Positions 43,606 to 52,999 of a stretch of DNA of 64,000 nt are shown here, one piece after another. Location: positions 372,001-436,000 of the forward strand of contig JAHBUK010000001.1 in the NCBI GenBank assembly GCA_019638115.1, in the 5' to 3' direction. Under the pieces are notes generated by a model. It was not told the DNA's origin. It was given only the letters and a program-made list of their open reading frames with translations, and did no database searches. A program made the translations under genes and the position numbers. This DNA comes from Flavobacteriales bacterium. Its GTDB lineage: Bacteria > Bacteroidota > Bacteroidia > Flavobacteriales_F > PHOS-HE28. Every line of letters begins with the position of its first letter. Within the stretch, counting starts at the first letter, position 1.

Positions 43606-46600
43606 ATGCGTCCAATGGAAAACAGATACCCTATGCGCGGGCTGCGCTTGCTGCCCCTTTTGATGGCAGTGCTATTGCCACTGCTGACCAAGGCCCAAGT
43701 GGCCAGCTACTACAGCTTCTCCCAATCATCGGGCACCTTCTCTTTGATCACCGGAGGAAGCGTGTTGAGCAGTGGCACCTTCGATAACACGGTGCACACG
43801 GTGAACCTGGCCAACCCGGGAGTGATCTTCAACGGCACGGTGTACAACACCATGTACGTGTCCACCAACGGCTTCATCACCTTCGGTGCAGCCGCCGCAG
43901 CCACCAACTACACCCCCCTGAGCAGCACGGCCACCTACGCCGGTGCCATCAGCGCATTCGGTGCGCGCCTGGAGAATGCCACCAGCGGTACGCGTGAAGT
44001 GCGGGTGCAACGCATCGGTGAAGAACTGATCGTGCAGTGGCGCGATGTACGCCGCCAAGGTGTGACCGGCGGTGAGCGCTTCAGCATGCAAGTGCGCATG
44101 AACACCACCGACGGTACCCTTCGTGTGATCTACGGCGGTGTGAACAGCCAGGGCAGCGGTACCGACCACCAACCCCAAGTAGGTCTGCGCGGCGCCAGCA
44201 ATGCCTTCGCCACCAATGTGAACAACCGCTTGGTCACCACTGGCAGCAACAACTGGGCGACCAGTTTGAGCGGCACCGCGAACAGCAGTACCTGCCGCTT
44301 CACCAGCACTTCCCCTGCCCGTGCTTTCACCAATGGCCTCACTTACACGTGGGAACCCTGCACCGCACCGAGCGCCACTGTTACCGTGGGCAGCACCGAT
44401 TGCGTGAACAACACCTTCAGCGCCACGGTGAACGTGACCAGCCTTGGGAACGCCGCCAATGTGAGCCTTGTAGCCAACCCGGGTGGCACTGTGCTGAGCA
44501 ACGTGGGCGTAGGAAGCCACACCGTGGACCTCCCCTTGGGCACCGTGGCCCTTACCCTCACGCACAACGGCAACAACAACTGCAACGTGTCGCTGGGCAA
44601 CGTGGCCAACACCATGAGCTGCGTGGTGAACGGCCAGTGCTACGGATCCACTGCGCTTCCGCAGATCCCCGACAACGGTTGCGGAGCGAACAACTACTAT
44701 GAAGTGGGCATCCCCATCAGCGGCCTGCCGAACAACCTGAGCAATGCCCCCTTGGGTACCCTACTGGAAAGCGTGGACCTGATGGTGGCGCACACCTACC
44801 GGGGCGACCTGCGCATCCACCTGGTCTCTCCCCAAGGCCAGCAGCGCGACCTTTTCCTGCGCAAGCCAAGCACAAATGCCGGTGGAGACAACCTCGGCAA
44901 CCCCTCCAACTGCCCTTCCGGAGCCCTGAAACTGCGCGATGGAGCAGCTGCGCTCACCACCATGAGCAGCTCCAGCAACAACGTTACCGGCACCTTCGCC
45001 CCGGAGCAGACCCTTGCCGGCTTCACGGGCAACCCGAACGGTACTTGGATCCTGCGCATCTGTGATGCTGCCGCACAGGATGTGGGACGCCTGCGCCACG
45101 TGCAACTGAATTTCGCTCAGAACGACTGCGCCGGGAACCTCGGTGGTGCGGCCCTGCCTGGCGCTACCTGCAACGATGGTGATGTGTGCACCACCGGCGA
45201 TGTGTACGACAACAACTGCAACTGCACCGGCACCTTGCAAGACAGCGATGGCGATGGTGTGTGCGATGCCAACGACGGATGCCCCTTTGATGCCAACAAG
45301 ACCGCTCCCGGTGCGTGCGGCTGTGGCGTTGCTGATGTGCCCACCACCTGGTATGCGGATGTGGATGGCGACGGCTTTGGCGACCCCAACACCGGAATCG
45401 CTGGCTTCACCTGCATTCAGCCCAATGGCCATGTGGCCGACAACAGTGACCTGTGCCCCAACGACATCAATAAGGTAGCGCCCGGTGCATGCGGTTGCGG
45501 TACGCCCGACGTGGCCGTAACGTGGTACGCGGATACCGATGGCGACGGTTTTGGCGACCCCAACACCGGAATCTCAGGGTACACCTGCGACCAGCCCACA
45601 GGCTATGTGGCCAACAGTGGCGACCTCTGCCCCGATGATGCGAACAAGCAAGCTCCCGGCCAGTGCGGTTGCGGAACTGCCGATATCGACACCGATGGCG
45701 ATGGTATCGCTGATTGTGTGGACGCTTGCCCCAACGACCCCTTCAATGATGCGGACGGTGATGGTATCTGCGGCGACGTGGACAGCTGCCCCAACGCATT
45801 CGGCCAAGTGGGCTCTCCCTGCAACGCCGGTCCGGGCTTCATCCTGGGTACGCTGGATGCCAACTGCAACTGCGTGGGCGTTGCCTGCACGGACAATGTG
45901 ACGCTGGAATTCACCACCGACGATGCGCCATCCGACCTGAGCTGGCAGCTGGTGGACGTGCTCACCAACACCACCATCTACCAAGGCCAGGGCTTCATGA
46001 TGCCGCCTACTGCCGTGTTCCAATGGCAGTACTGCCTGCCCGCCGACCGTTGCTACAAGCTGCTGGTATCGGACAATGGCAATGGTACCACCGGCAACCC
46101 CGGCTACGAACTCCGCCATACCGCCACGCAGCGTCGCATCATCGATGCCCGCGGGGGCTTCACCTTCAACGGCACCAGCCAGATCGCCAACGGATACAGC
46201 TTCTGCCTTGGCATGGGCACCGACGAACCGATGTACACCAGCACCGACAAAGCCTGGTGGCGCACCGGCGAATACCTGGTGGCACAGGAGAACCCGGCAG
46301 TTAGCGCAGCCTGGAGCGCACATGGCCCCACGGCCGATTCCGGCTACGAGTTCTGGTTCTTCGACCCGCACGGCAGCTACAACTTCCGCCGCTTCCGTGC
46401 ACACAACCAGAGCGATGGTTTCGCCAATGTGGGCGCCACCCGTGCCTGCCACATGAAGGTGAACAACTGGGCGGCGGCCAACCACATTCCCGAGCACACC
46501 CGCTTGAACGTGCGTATCCGTGGACGCGTGAGCGGCACCAACATGCCTTGGGGGCCTGCATCGGTGTTCGTGCGCAACGAAGCGCTGGCACAGAACCCGC

Positions 46601-47238
46601 CCACCAAACTGATGGACATCCCCGGCAACCAGTTCATCAGCTGCGGCCAATTCCGCCAGTTCGTGAGCAACCAGCGCATCCATGCACGCCCCGTGAGCGG
46701 TGCCAACCTGTACCAATGGCGCTTCCGCATCGAGGCGGAGAACGTGGAGATCGTGCGGACCAGCACCACCTACTTCCTGAACCTGGGCTGGAGTGCCAGT
46801 GTGGCCGCTCCGCTGCAGAACAGCAAGACCTACGAGGTGGATGTGCGCGCCAGCCGCGACGGTGGAGCCACCTGGGGCGGCTATGACAGCGATCCCTGGG
46901 GCGATGTGTGCCTGCTTACCATCGGCACCCCGCCCGCTATGGGTGGCAACCAGAACATGAGCCTGAGCGCCGATGGCGTGCTGGCCATGTGGCCCAACCC
47001 CAACACGGGTGATCTGCTCTGGATCAGCCTCAGCGAGGTGGCACAAGACGTGGAGAGCATCGCGGTGGACATCCATGATCTGGTGGGCCAACGCATAATG
47101 ACGCGCATGCTGCCTGTGCAAAGCCACAACGTGAACACTCCGCTTGAACTCCCCGGCAACTTGGCCACGGGCGTCTACACGGTGACCATCGTTGCAGGCA
47201 CTACCAGACATACCCAGCGTTTGGTGATCCAACGCTGA
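43606..47238 (+). CDS. Large T9SS protein with P-domain and thrombospondin type 3 repeats
   Basis: This protein of about 1210 residues has a signal peptide ending near LLTKAQ (starts at 43606, 43615 or 43633 are all possible). The N-terminal beta domain (about 30-260) has NTMYVSTNGFITFG. A proprotein-convertase P-like domain (about 365-510) has RGDLRIHLVSPQGQ and NPNGTWILRICDAA. Three or four calcium-binding thrombospondin type 3 units follow (DSDGDGVCDANDGCP, YADVDGDGFGDPN, DTDGDGIADCVDACP), then beta domains, and a T9SS C-terminal domain (WPNPNTGDLLWISL, DLVGQRIMTRML, GVYTVTIVAG). It is probably a surface adhesin or structural protein. A terminator of the atpC type follows its stop by 19 bases. 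Confidence 0.85.
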   Translation: MRPMENRYPMRGLRLLPLLMAVLLPLLTKAQVASYYSFSQSSGTFSLITGGSVLSSGTFDNTVHTVNLANPGVIFNGTVYNTMYVSTNGFITFGAAAAATNYTPLSSTATYAGAISAFGARLENATSGTREVRVQRIGEELIVQWRDVRRQGVTGGERFSMQVRMNTTDGTLRVIYGGVNSQGSGTDHQPQVGLRGASNAFATNVNNRLVTTGSNNWATSLSGTANSSTCRFTSTSPARAFTNGLTYTWEPCTAPSATVTVGSTDCVNNTFSATVNVTSLGNAANVSLVANPGGTVLSNVGVGSHTVDLPLGTVALTLTHNGNNNCNVSLGNVANTMSCVVNGQCYGSTALPQIPDNGCGANNYYEVGIPISGLPNNLSNAPLGTLLESVDLMVAHTYRGDLRIHLVSPQGQQRDLFLRKPSTNAGGDNLGNPSNCPSGALKLRDGAAALTTMSSSSNNVTGTFAPEQTLAGFTGNPNGTWILRICDAAAQDVGRLRHVQLNFAQNDCAGNLGGAALPGATCNDGDVCTTGDVYDNNCNCTGTLQDSDGDGVCDANDGCPFDANKTAPGACGCGVADVPTTWYADVDGDGFGDPNTGIAGFTCIQPNGHVADNSDLCPNDINKVAPGACGCGTPDVAVTWYADTDGDGFGDPNTGISGYTCDQPTGYVANSGDLCPDDANKQAPGQCGCGTADIDTDGDGIADCVDACPNDPFNDADGDGICGDVDSCPNAFGQVGSPCNAGPGFILGTLDANCNCVGVACTDNVTLEFTTDDAPSDLSWQLVDVLTNTTIYQGQGFMMPPTAVFQWQYCLPADRCYKLLVSDNGNGTTGNPGYELRHTATQRRIIDARGGFTFNGTSQIANGYSFCLGMGTDEPMYTSTDKAWWRTGEYLVAQENPAVSAAWSAHGPTADSGYEFWFFDPHGSYNFRRFRAHNQSDGFANVGATRACHMKVNNWAAANHIPEHTRLNVRIRGRVSGTNMPWGPASVFVRNEALAQNPPTKLMDIPGNQFISCGQFRQFVSNQRIHARPVSGANLYQWRFRIEAENVEIVRTSTTYFLNLGWSASVAAPLQNSKTYEVDVRASRDGGATWGGYDSDPWGDVCLLTIGTPPAMGGNQNMSLSADGVLAMWPNPNTGDLLWISLSEVAQDVESIAVDIHDLVGQRIMTRMLPVQSHNVNTPLELPGNLATGVYTVTIVAGTTRHTQRLVIQR

Positions 47239-47257
47239 CCGAAAAAGGATCCAACAA

Positions 47258-47288
47258 GGGAACGGCGCTCCGATGGGGCGCCGTTCCC
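47258..47288 (+). terminator. Third copy of the atpC-type terminator
   Basis: GGGAACGGCGC and GCGCCGTTCCC form an 11-bp stem on a TCCGATGGG loop, 19 bases after the stop of the large T9SS gene. Confidence 0.82.
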
Positions 47289-47445
47289 TAATTAATGCCG
47301 CGACACAGATACTTGCTTGCATGCACGTAGCGGCTACCACAGGATCGCAGCAAAGCACTCATTCGGCCTGCGCTGGGCGGAGCGTGTTGATCGGCCACCG
47401 GATGTTCGTGAGCACACACCATCTTCGCGCTCCCATTCCTGTCGC

Positions 47446-49434
47446 ATGCGTTCCATAAGTCGGGTCATCCTATCCGGTCTCACGTTTCTTCTTGGAAGCA
47501 GTTCCCAGCTTTGGGCACAAGCGCCCCAGGACCAAGATCCCCGGCCGCTGGACACCGTGCGCGTGACCGCTACCCGGCTCGCGAGCCCGCTGCCCCGCAC
47601 AGGACGAAGCCTGCAGGTGCTGGACAGTGCCGTGCTGGTGAACGCACCCCGCGTGGAGGTGAGCGAGGTGCTGCGCGCCAACACCCTGGTGGATGTGCGT
47701 CAGCGCGGCCCCTTCGATGTGCAGACCGACCTCAGCATCCGTGGCGGCACCTTCGACCAAACGCTGGTGCTGGTGGATGGCATCCCCATGACCGACCCGC
47801 AGACCGGGCACCACATGATGGACCTGCCCCTGCTGGCCGATGACCTGGAGCGCGCGGAAGTGCTGTACGGTGGTGCCTCACGCACCTTCGGCGGTGGCGC
47901 ATTCAGCGGTGCGGTGAACCTCATCAGCAGGGCACCACAAGGCACCCGCGGCAGACTGATGCTGGAAGGCGGCGAGTACGGCTCCTACCGGATGCGATTC
48001 AGCCAAAACCTGGCGAACGACAAGGGCGGGGTGCGCTTGAGCGGCTTCACCGGGAAGAGCGCGGGCTACGTGCCCAACAGCGACTTCGACATGAGCGGCG
48101 GCCAGGTGAATGGCGTGCGGCGCTGGGAGAAACTGAAACTGAGCGGCCAGCTGGGTGCCGTCCACAAGCGCTTCGGGGCGCAGAACTTCTACAGTTCGGT
48201 CTACCCGGACCAGCAGGAGATCACCGGCACCTACCTGGGAAGCGTGGAATTGCGCAACGACGCCAGCGCCTGGGCCTGGAACGTGCGCGCCTATGGGCGG
48301 CAGCACGACGATGAGTTCCAGCTCTTCCGGGAAAGTGACGACCACTACCGCTACAGCAATGGCTTCTTCGTGCGCGGCGCCAGCGATACCGCCCGCTTCA
48401 CCCCCACGTTCTTCTACACCTTCCACAACCGGCACCGCACCCGCGTGGGTGGCGCGGAGGCCAATGTGCGCCGCAACTGGAGCGCGGGCACCACGGCACT
48501 GGGCATTCACGGCCGCTCGGAACACATCCTGAGCAATGTGCTCGGCGAACCGCTTCCCGCTCCGATCGACGCACCGGGCAGCCGCGAACAATTCACGCGG
48601 GGCGAGGACCGGCAGAACCTGGCCATCCACCTGGACCACCGGATCGAACGGGGGCGTTTCGGCGTGGATGCCGGCCTGCTGCTGAACCTCAACAACGACT
48701 TCGTGCCCGAATGGGTGCCCGGAGTGGACCTCTTCCACCGGTGGAATACCAGGCATCACAGTTACGCCAACTACGGGCGCGCCTTCCGCCAGCCCACCTG
48801 GACCGACCTCTACTACAACCGGGGGGGCGCGCAAGGCAGCATCGACCTGCGCACCGAACATGCCGACCAGGTGGAACTCGGGCACCGGATCCTGGGCAGC
48901 AACTGGAAAGCGAGTGCCGCCCTGTGGCGCCGCATGGGCCGCGACCTGATCGATTGGGTGCGCCTGCCCGGGGAGACCACCGTACGCGCCTCGAACATCA
49001 CCAACGTGGACCTCAATGGCGTGGAACTCTCCGGCAGCTACCTCACGGCGGATCGGCGCGGCGAAGGCGGTCTGCTCTTCGCCTACCAATGGTCCGACCA
49101 GCAGGACTTCCCCTTCACCTCGCTCTACGTGCTGGACTACCTGAGCTACAACGCGCTCGTATGGTGGCAGCAGCAACTGGGCGCCGGATTCAGCGCGCGT
49201 GTGAACGCCAACTGGCGCACCCGCAACGGCACCTACGTGCGCTTCGCGGATGGCACCAAGGTGGAATACCCCGATCCCCTGCGCATCGATCTGCGCGCCG
49301 ACTGGACACGCGGACGCCTTGGCCTTTATGCCAGCGTGACCAATGTGCTGGACGCCGAACAGATGGACCGCGGCAATGTGCTCCTGCCCGGCCGCTGGTT
49401 CATGGGCGGCGCGAGCTTCACCTGGGGCAAGTAG
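47446..49434 (+). CDS. TonB-dependent receptor (BtuB/CirA-like)
   Basis: This 662-residue outer-membrane receptor has a signal peptide (MRSISRVILSGLTFLLGSS) and no carboxypeptidase-like domain. The TonB box region is DTVRVTATRL, the plug contains DLSIRGGTFDQTLVLVDGIP and VLYGGASRTFGGGAFSGAVN, and the barrel ends MGGASFTWGK. Size and order resemble vitamin B12 or siderophore receptors. No cobalamin riboswitch is recognised in the 157 bases between the preceding terminator and the start, so the substrate is open. The ABC ATPase gene follows after 97 bases with its own promoter box. Confidence 0.88.
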   Translation: MRSISRVILSGLTFLLGSSSQLWAQAPQDQDPRPLDTVRVTATRLASPLPRTGRSLQVLDSAVLVNAPRVEVSEVLRANTLVDVRQRGPFDVQTDLSIRGGTFDQTLVLVDGIPMTDPQTGHHMMDLPLLADDLERAEVLYGGASRTFGGGAFSGAVNLISRAPQGTRGRLMLEGGEYGSYRMRFSQNLANDKGGVRLSGFTGKSAGYVPNSDFDMSGGQVNGVRRWEKLKLSGQLGAVHKRFGAQNFYSSVYPDQQEITGTYLGSVELRNDASAWAWNVRAYGRQHDDEFQLFRESDDHYRYSNGFFVRGASDTARFTPTFFYTFHNRHRTRVGGAEANVRRNWSAGTTALGIHGRSEHILSNVLGEPLPAPIDAPGSREQFTRGEDRQNLAIHLDHRIERGRFGVDAGLLLNLNNDFVPEWVPGVDLFHRWNTRHHSYANYGRAFRQPTWTDLYYNRGGAQGSIDLRTEHADQVELGHRILGSNWKASAALWRRMGRDLIDWVRLPGETTVRASNITNVDLNGVELSGSYLTADRRGEGGLLFAYQWSDQQDFPFTSLYVLDYLSYNALVWWQQQLGAGFSARVNANWRTRNGTYVRFADGTKVEYPDPLRIDLRADWTRGRLGLYASVTNVLDAEQMDRGNVLLPGRWFMGGASFTWGK

Positions 49435-49499
49435 CACAGCACATTGTACGAGCGGGAACCTGGATCCATGTCCGGGATCCCGGCCCCTTGCCCCCCGGC

Positions 49500-49507
49500 T
49501 ATCTTCG
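49500..49507 (+). promoter_or_regulatory. -7 box for ABC exporter genes (TATCTTCG)
   Basis: TATCTTCG lies 24 bases before the ATPase start at 49532 and fits TAnnTTCG. Confidence 0.45.
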
Positions 49508-49531
49508 CGGCGTTCCCTTTCCCGCTTCATC

Positions 49532-50473
49532 ATGCTCAAACTCGAAGGCATCGTTAAACGCTATGGCCAACACCTGGCCCTGGACGGTGTATCCATGGAG
49601 GTGAAGGCCGGCCGCGTGTTCGGCCTGCTCGGACCCAACGGTGCGGGCAAGACCACGCTCATCCGCATCATCACGCGCATCACCGGACCCGATGCCGGAC
49701 AGGTTTACCTGGACGGCAGGCTCATGACCAACGAGGATGTGGCGCACATGGGCTACCTGCCCGAAGAGCGCGGCCTGTACAAGAAGATGAAGGTGGGCGA
49801 ACAGGCCCTGTACCTGGCCCAGCTCAAGGGCATGCCCAAGGCCGAGGCCCAGAAGCGCTTGAAGAACTGGTTCGAGCGTTGGGAGATCGATGGCTGGTGG
49901 AACAAGAAGGTGGAGGAGCTGAGCAAGGGCATGGCCCAGAAGGTGCAGTTCATCAGCACCGTGCTGCACGCACCCAAGTTCCTCATACTCGATGAGCCCT
50001 TCAGCGGCTTCGACCCCATCAATGCGGAACTGATCCGCAACGAGATCCTGCGCCTGCGCGACGAAGGCACCACCGTGATGCTGAGCACCCACAACATGGG
50101 CAGCGTGGAGGAACTGTGCGACGACATCGGCCTGATCGACAAGGCGCACTTGGTGCTGAACGGCAGCGTGGAGGAGATCCGCCAGCGCTACGCCACCAAC
50201 ACCTTCCGCGTGGAACTCACCGGCAATGCCGTTGCCCTTGGCAATGCGCTCTCCTTCACCGGCGAGCTGCTGGATGCACAGCAGAAGAACGGACGCACCG
50301 TGGCACGCATCCGCCTCACCAAAGGCATGAACCTGAACAAGGTGCTCACCCAGTTGCTGCCAGCCGTGGAGATCCACGCCGTGCAGGAGGAGGTGCCGCG
50401 CATGCACGAGATCTTCATCCGGGCGGTGAGCGAACAGGAGCCCGCGTTGGTGCCTGCGGACATGACCGAATGA
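49532..50473 (+). CDS. ABC transporter ATP-binding protein (NatA-like)
   Basis: This 313-residue ATPase has Walker A GPNGAGKTTLI at about 36-46, signature LSKGMAQKVQF in place of LSGGQ, Walker B FLILDEPFSGFDP, the H-loop in LSTHNM, and a C-terminal extension typical of NatA / DUF4162 exporters. It pairs with the permease starting 97 bases later. The pair probably exports sodium, a drug or a lipid-like compound; related Bacteroidota pairs are called NatAB without proof of substrate. Confidence 0.92.
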   Translation: MLKLEGIVKRYGQHLALDGVSMEVKAGRVFGLLGPNGAGKTTLIRIITRITGPDAGQVYLDGRLMTNEDVAHMGYLPEERGLYKKMKVGEQALYLAQLKGMPKAEAQKRLKNWFERWEIDGWWNKKVEELSKGMAQKVQFISTVLHAPKFLILDEPFSGFDPINAELIRNEILRLRDEGTTVMLSTHNMGSVEELCDDIGLIDKAHLVLNGSVEEIRQRYATNTFRVELTGNAVALGNALSFTGELLDAQQKNGRTVARIRLTKGMNLNKVLTQLLPAVEIHAVQEEVPRMHEIFIRAVSEQEPALVPADMTE

Positions 50474-50570
50474 AACCTGCGAAGGACAACACGACCGTTC
50501 CAGCACAGCTTCCAACAGCAACCGATCAAGACCCCCTGAGCGCCCGGACAACGCCAGGCATCACGCCCCC

Positions 50571-51884
50571 ATGAACAAGATCGCCCTCATCATCAAACGG
50601 GAATTCCTCTCGCGCGTGCGGAAGCCCAGCTTCCTAATCATGACCCTGCTTGGGCCGCTTCTGATCGCCGGAGGCATCATGCTCATCGTGTACCTGGGCA
50701 TGCAGGGCAGCAGCGACCAGCACGTGCTGGTGGTGGACCCCAACGGCGTGATCGCATCCAAACTGAACAACGCGGACAAGATCAGCTTCTTCGTGGACGA
50801 CGCAGCCTGGGACGACAGCACCTTCAAGGCCAGTCCGTACACCGTGATGGTGCGCTTCACCGAGGAGATCACCGACCCTACCGCCCTGATCTACTACAAG
50901 AAGCTGCCCAACCTGGGCGCCCAACGCACCATCGAGAACGAGTTGGAAAAAGCGGTGGAACTGCTCAAGCTGCGCCGGGCGGGCATCGACGAGGAGAGCT
51001 ACCGGCGCGTGCGGAAGAACCTGATCAGCAACTGGCTGGACATCGAGAAGACCGATCAGGAATCGCTGGAACAGGAGCGCGCCGGCATCGGCTTCTTCTT
51101 CGGCTACTTCATGTTCATCTTCATCTTCCTCTACGGCATGCAGGTGATGCGCGGGGTGATGGAGGAGAAGCAGAACCGCGTGGTGGAAGTGCTGATCAGC
51201 AGTGTGCGTCCCTTCCAATTGATGATGGGCAAGATCATCGGCATCGCCATGGTGGGCTTCACGCAGTTCGTGCTCTGGATCGTGGCCACCACCCTGCTCA
51301 TCGGCATCGGCTCGGCCGTGCTGCTGAAGGACCGCTACGACCCCAGCACGCTGGCCAACACACCCATGACCGCCCAGGTGCAGAAACAACTGGGTGAGCA
51401 GGCCACGGCCGTGCCGGACGTGAACGACGTGAAACTGCTGAAAGCGATGGCCATGCTGGACATCCCGGTTATCCTGGGGCTGTTCCTCTTCTTCTTCATC
51501 GGTGGCTACCTGCTCTACAGTTCGCTGCTTGCCGCCATCGGCTCGGCCGTGGACAGCGAAGCGGACACACAGCAGTTCATGATGCCGGTGACACTGCCCA
51601 TGATACTCGCCTTGGCCGTTGCCCAGATGGCGGTGTACAACCCCGAAAGCCCGGCGGTGCTTTGGTGCAGCTTCATCCCCTTCACCAGCCCGATCGTGAT
51701 GATGGTGCGCGTGACCATGGGCAATGCCATGCTGTGGGAAGTGCTCCTGAGCATGGGCCTGCTCATCACCGCGTTCATGGGCACCACCTGGCTGGCGGGT
51801 CGCATCTACCGGACGGGCATCCTTATGTACGGCAAGAAGGCGAGTTGGAAGGAGTTGGGGAAGTGGTTGTTCTATAAGGGATAG
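50571..51884 (+). CDS. ABC-2 family permease (NatB-like)
   Basis: This 437-residue membrane protein begins MNKIALIIKREFLSRVRKPS, typical of ABC-2/NatB permeases. One helix (about 22-42) precedes a periplasmic domain of about 130 residues, and five or six helices follow (FFFGYFMFIFIFLYGMQVM, RVVEVLISSVRPFQLMMGKI and so on). It forms the channel for the ATPase upstream. A run of tandem 18-base repeats begins at its stop codon. Confidence 0.9.
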   Translation: MNKIALIIKREFLSRVRKPSFLIMTLLGPLLIAGGIMLIVYLGMQGSSDQHVLVVDPNGVIASKLNNADKISFFVDDAAWDDSTFKASPYTVMVRFTEEITDPTALIYYKKLPNLGAQRTIENELEKAVELLKLRRAGIDEESYRRVRKNLISNWLDIEKTDQESLEQERAGIGFFFGYFMFIFIFLYGMQVMRGVMEEKQNRVVEVLISSVRPFQLMMGKIIGIAMVGFTQFVLWIVATTLLIGIGSAVLLKDRYDPSTLANTPMTAQVQKQLGEQATAVPDVNDVKLLKAMAMLDIPVILGLFLFFFIGGYLLYSSLLAAIGSAVDSEADTQQFMMPVTLPMILALAVAQMAVYNPESPAVLWCSFIPFTSPIVMMVRVTMGNAMLWEVLLSMGLLITAFMGTTWLAGRIYRTGILMYGKKASWKELGKWLFYKG

Positions 51885-51980
51885 TTGGGAGGTGGTTGGA
51901 GGTTGGGAGGTGGTTGGAGGTTGGGAGGTGGTTGGAGGTTGAGAGATGGTTGGAGGTTGGTTGGGAGGTGGAAGGGGGTT
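51885..51980. repeat. 18-bp tandem repeat (about 4.5 copies)
   Basis: The unit TTGGGAGGTGGTTGGAGG is perfect at 51885-51902, 51903-51920 and 51921-51938, and has two changes at 51939-51956; a partial copy follows. It starts at the base after the permease stop. G-rich on the coding strand, it could form G-quadruplex-like or R-loop structures. Confidence 0.85.
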
Positions 51981-52000
51981 GGGTTAAAATGGATGTAGTT

Positions 52001-52038
52001 GTCAGTTGCGCACTACCGCCTGGCAACGGTCAACTGAC
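52001..52038. repeat. GTCAGTTG / CAACTGAC inverted words before the Ppx/GppA gene
   Basis: GTCAGTTG at 52001-52008 and CAACTGAC at 52031-52038 are exact complements ending 15 bases before the start codon. The words match the array before atpC at 41706-41776. Confidence 0.55.
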
Positions 52039-52053
52039 CACTCTGATAGCTGC

Positions 52054-52983
52054 ATGATCATGAACGGCATAATCGACCTCGGCACCAACACCTTCAAGCT
52101 ACTCGTTTGCACGTGGCGTGATGGGCGTTTGCAGGTGCTGCATCGCGAGGAACTGCCTGTATACCTGGGCCGTGGCGGCATCGAGAAGGGGATCATCGCG
52201 CCGGATGCCTTCGAGCGGGGCATGGAGATCTTGCGGACGATCCGCGAACGCGCCACTTCGCTCGGGGCCTTAGCACTGCAGGGTTTTGGCACTTCGGCTT
52301 TGCGCAATGCCCGCAACGGCCACGAATTCACCCAGCGGGCCAAAGCCGAGCTGGACATCGATATCAGCATCATTCCGGGTGAGCAGGAAGCCGAGCTGAT
52401 CCTGGAAGGTGTACGACAAGCCGTGTCGTTGGGGAGTCGCCCGGCACTGATCATGGACATCGGCGGCGGCAGCACGGAGTTCATCCTGGCCACGGAAAAG
52501 GCGTTGATGTGGAAACGCAGCTTCGAGCTGGGCGTCACCCGCCTACGCGAGCGCATCCCCGTGGGCGACCCCATCAGCGTGGAGGAGGAAGCACGCATCG
52601 CCGAACACCTGGACAGCCAGTTGGAGCCCTTGTATGCGGTGATCGAACGCCATGAGCCGCATTTGCTCATCGGCAGCGCGGGCAGCTTCGATACCCTGGC
52701 GGCCATGGTGCTGGCGGAGCAAGGCCTGAAGCTCGATCCATCATCCACCACCCTCCCCTTCCCGGCGCTCAGCTTCGATGCGTTGAAGGACCGGCTGCTG
52801 CGCATGACCCGTGCCGAACGCCTCTCCGTGCCCGGCCTTCCGGAGCACCGCGTGGACACCATCCCCTACGCGCTCATCCAGATCGAACGTGTGCTGCTTG
52901 CCGGTGGCATCCGTGATCTGGCCTGGAGCCGGTATGCGCTGAAGGAAGGAGCGGCAGCGCGCTTGATGGAAGGCCCTGAGTAG
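52054..52983 (+). CDS. Ppx/GppA exopolyphosphatase/guanosine pentaphosphatase family protein
   Basis: This protein of about 309 residues with an actin-like ASKHA fold has GIIDLGTNTFKLLVC (phosphate-1 loop) near residue 5, FGTSALRNARNG, and MDIGGGSTEFIL (phosphate-2 loop) near residue 135. It corresponds to the two-domain core and lacks the extra C-terminal domains of E. coli Ppx. It hydrolyses polyphosphate or pppGpp, linking phosphate and stringent-response metabolism. A second ATG lies two codons in. It converges on the giant gene at 53000 with a 16-base gap. Confidence 0.93.
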   Translation: MIMNGIIDLGTNTFKLLVCTWRDGRLQVLHREELPVYLGRGGIEKGIIAPDAFERGMEILRTIRERATSLGALALQGFGTSALRNARNGHEFTQRAKAELDIDISIIPGEQEAELILEGVRQAVSLGSRPALIMDIGGGSTEFILATEKALMWKRSFELGVTRLRERIPVGDPISVEEEARIAEHLDSQLEPLYAVIERHEPHLLIGSAGSFDTLAAMVLAEQGLKLDPSSTTLPFPALSFDALKDRLLRMTRAERLSVPGLPEHRVDTIPYALIQIERVLLAGGIRDLAWSRYALKEGAAARLMEGPE

Positions 52984-52999
52984 GGATCGCCACTACGCC

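Noticed and set aside
47289..47445. Cobalamin riboswitch before the BtuB-like receptor
   Set aside because: No B12 box or conserved aptamer blocks could be found in the short gap.
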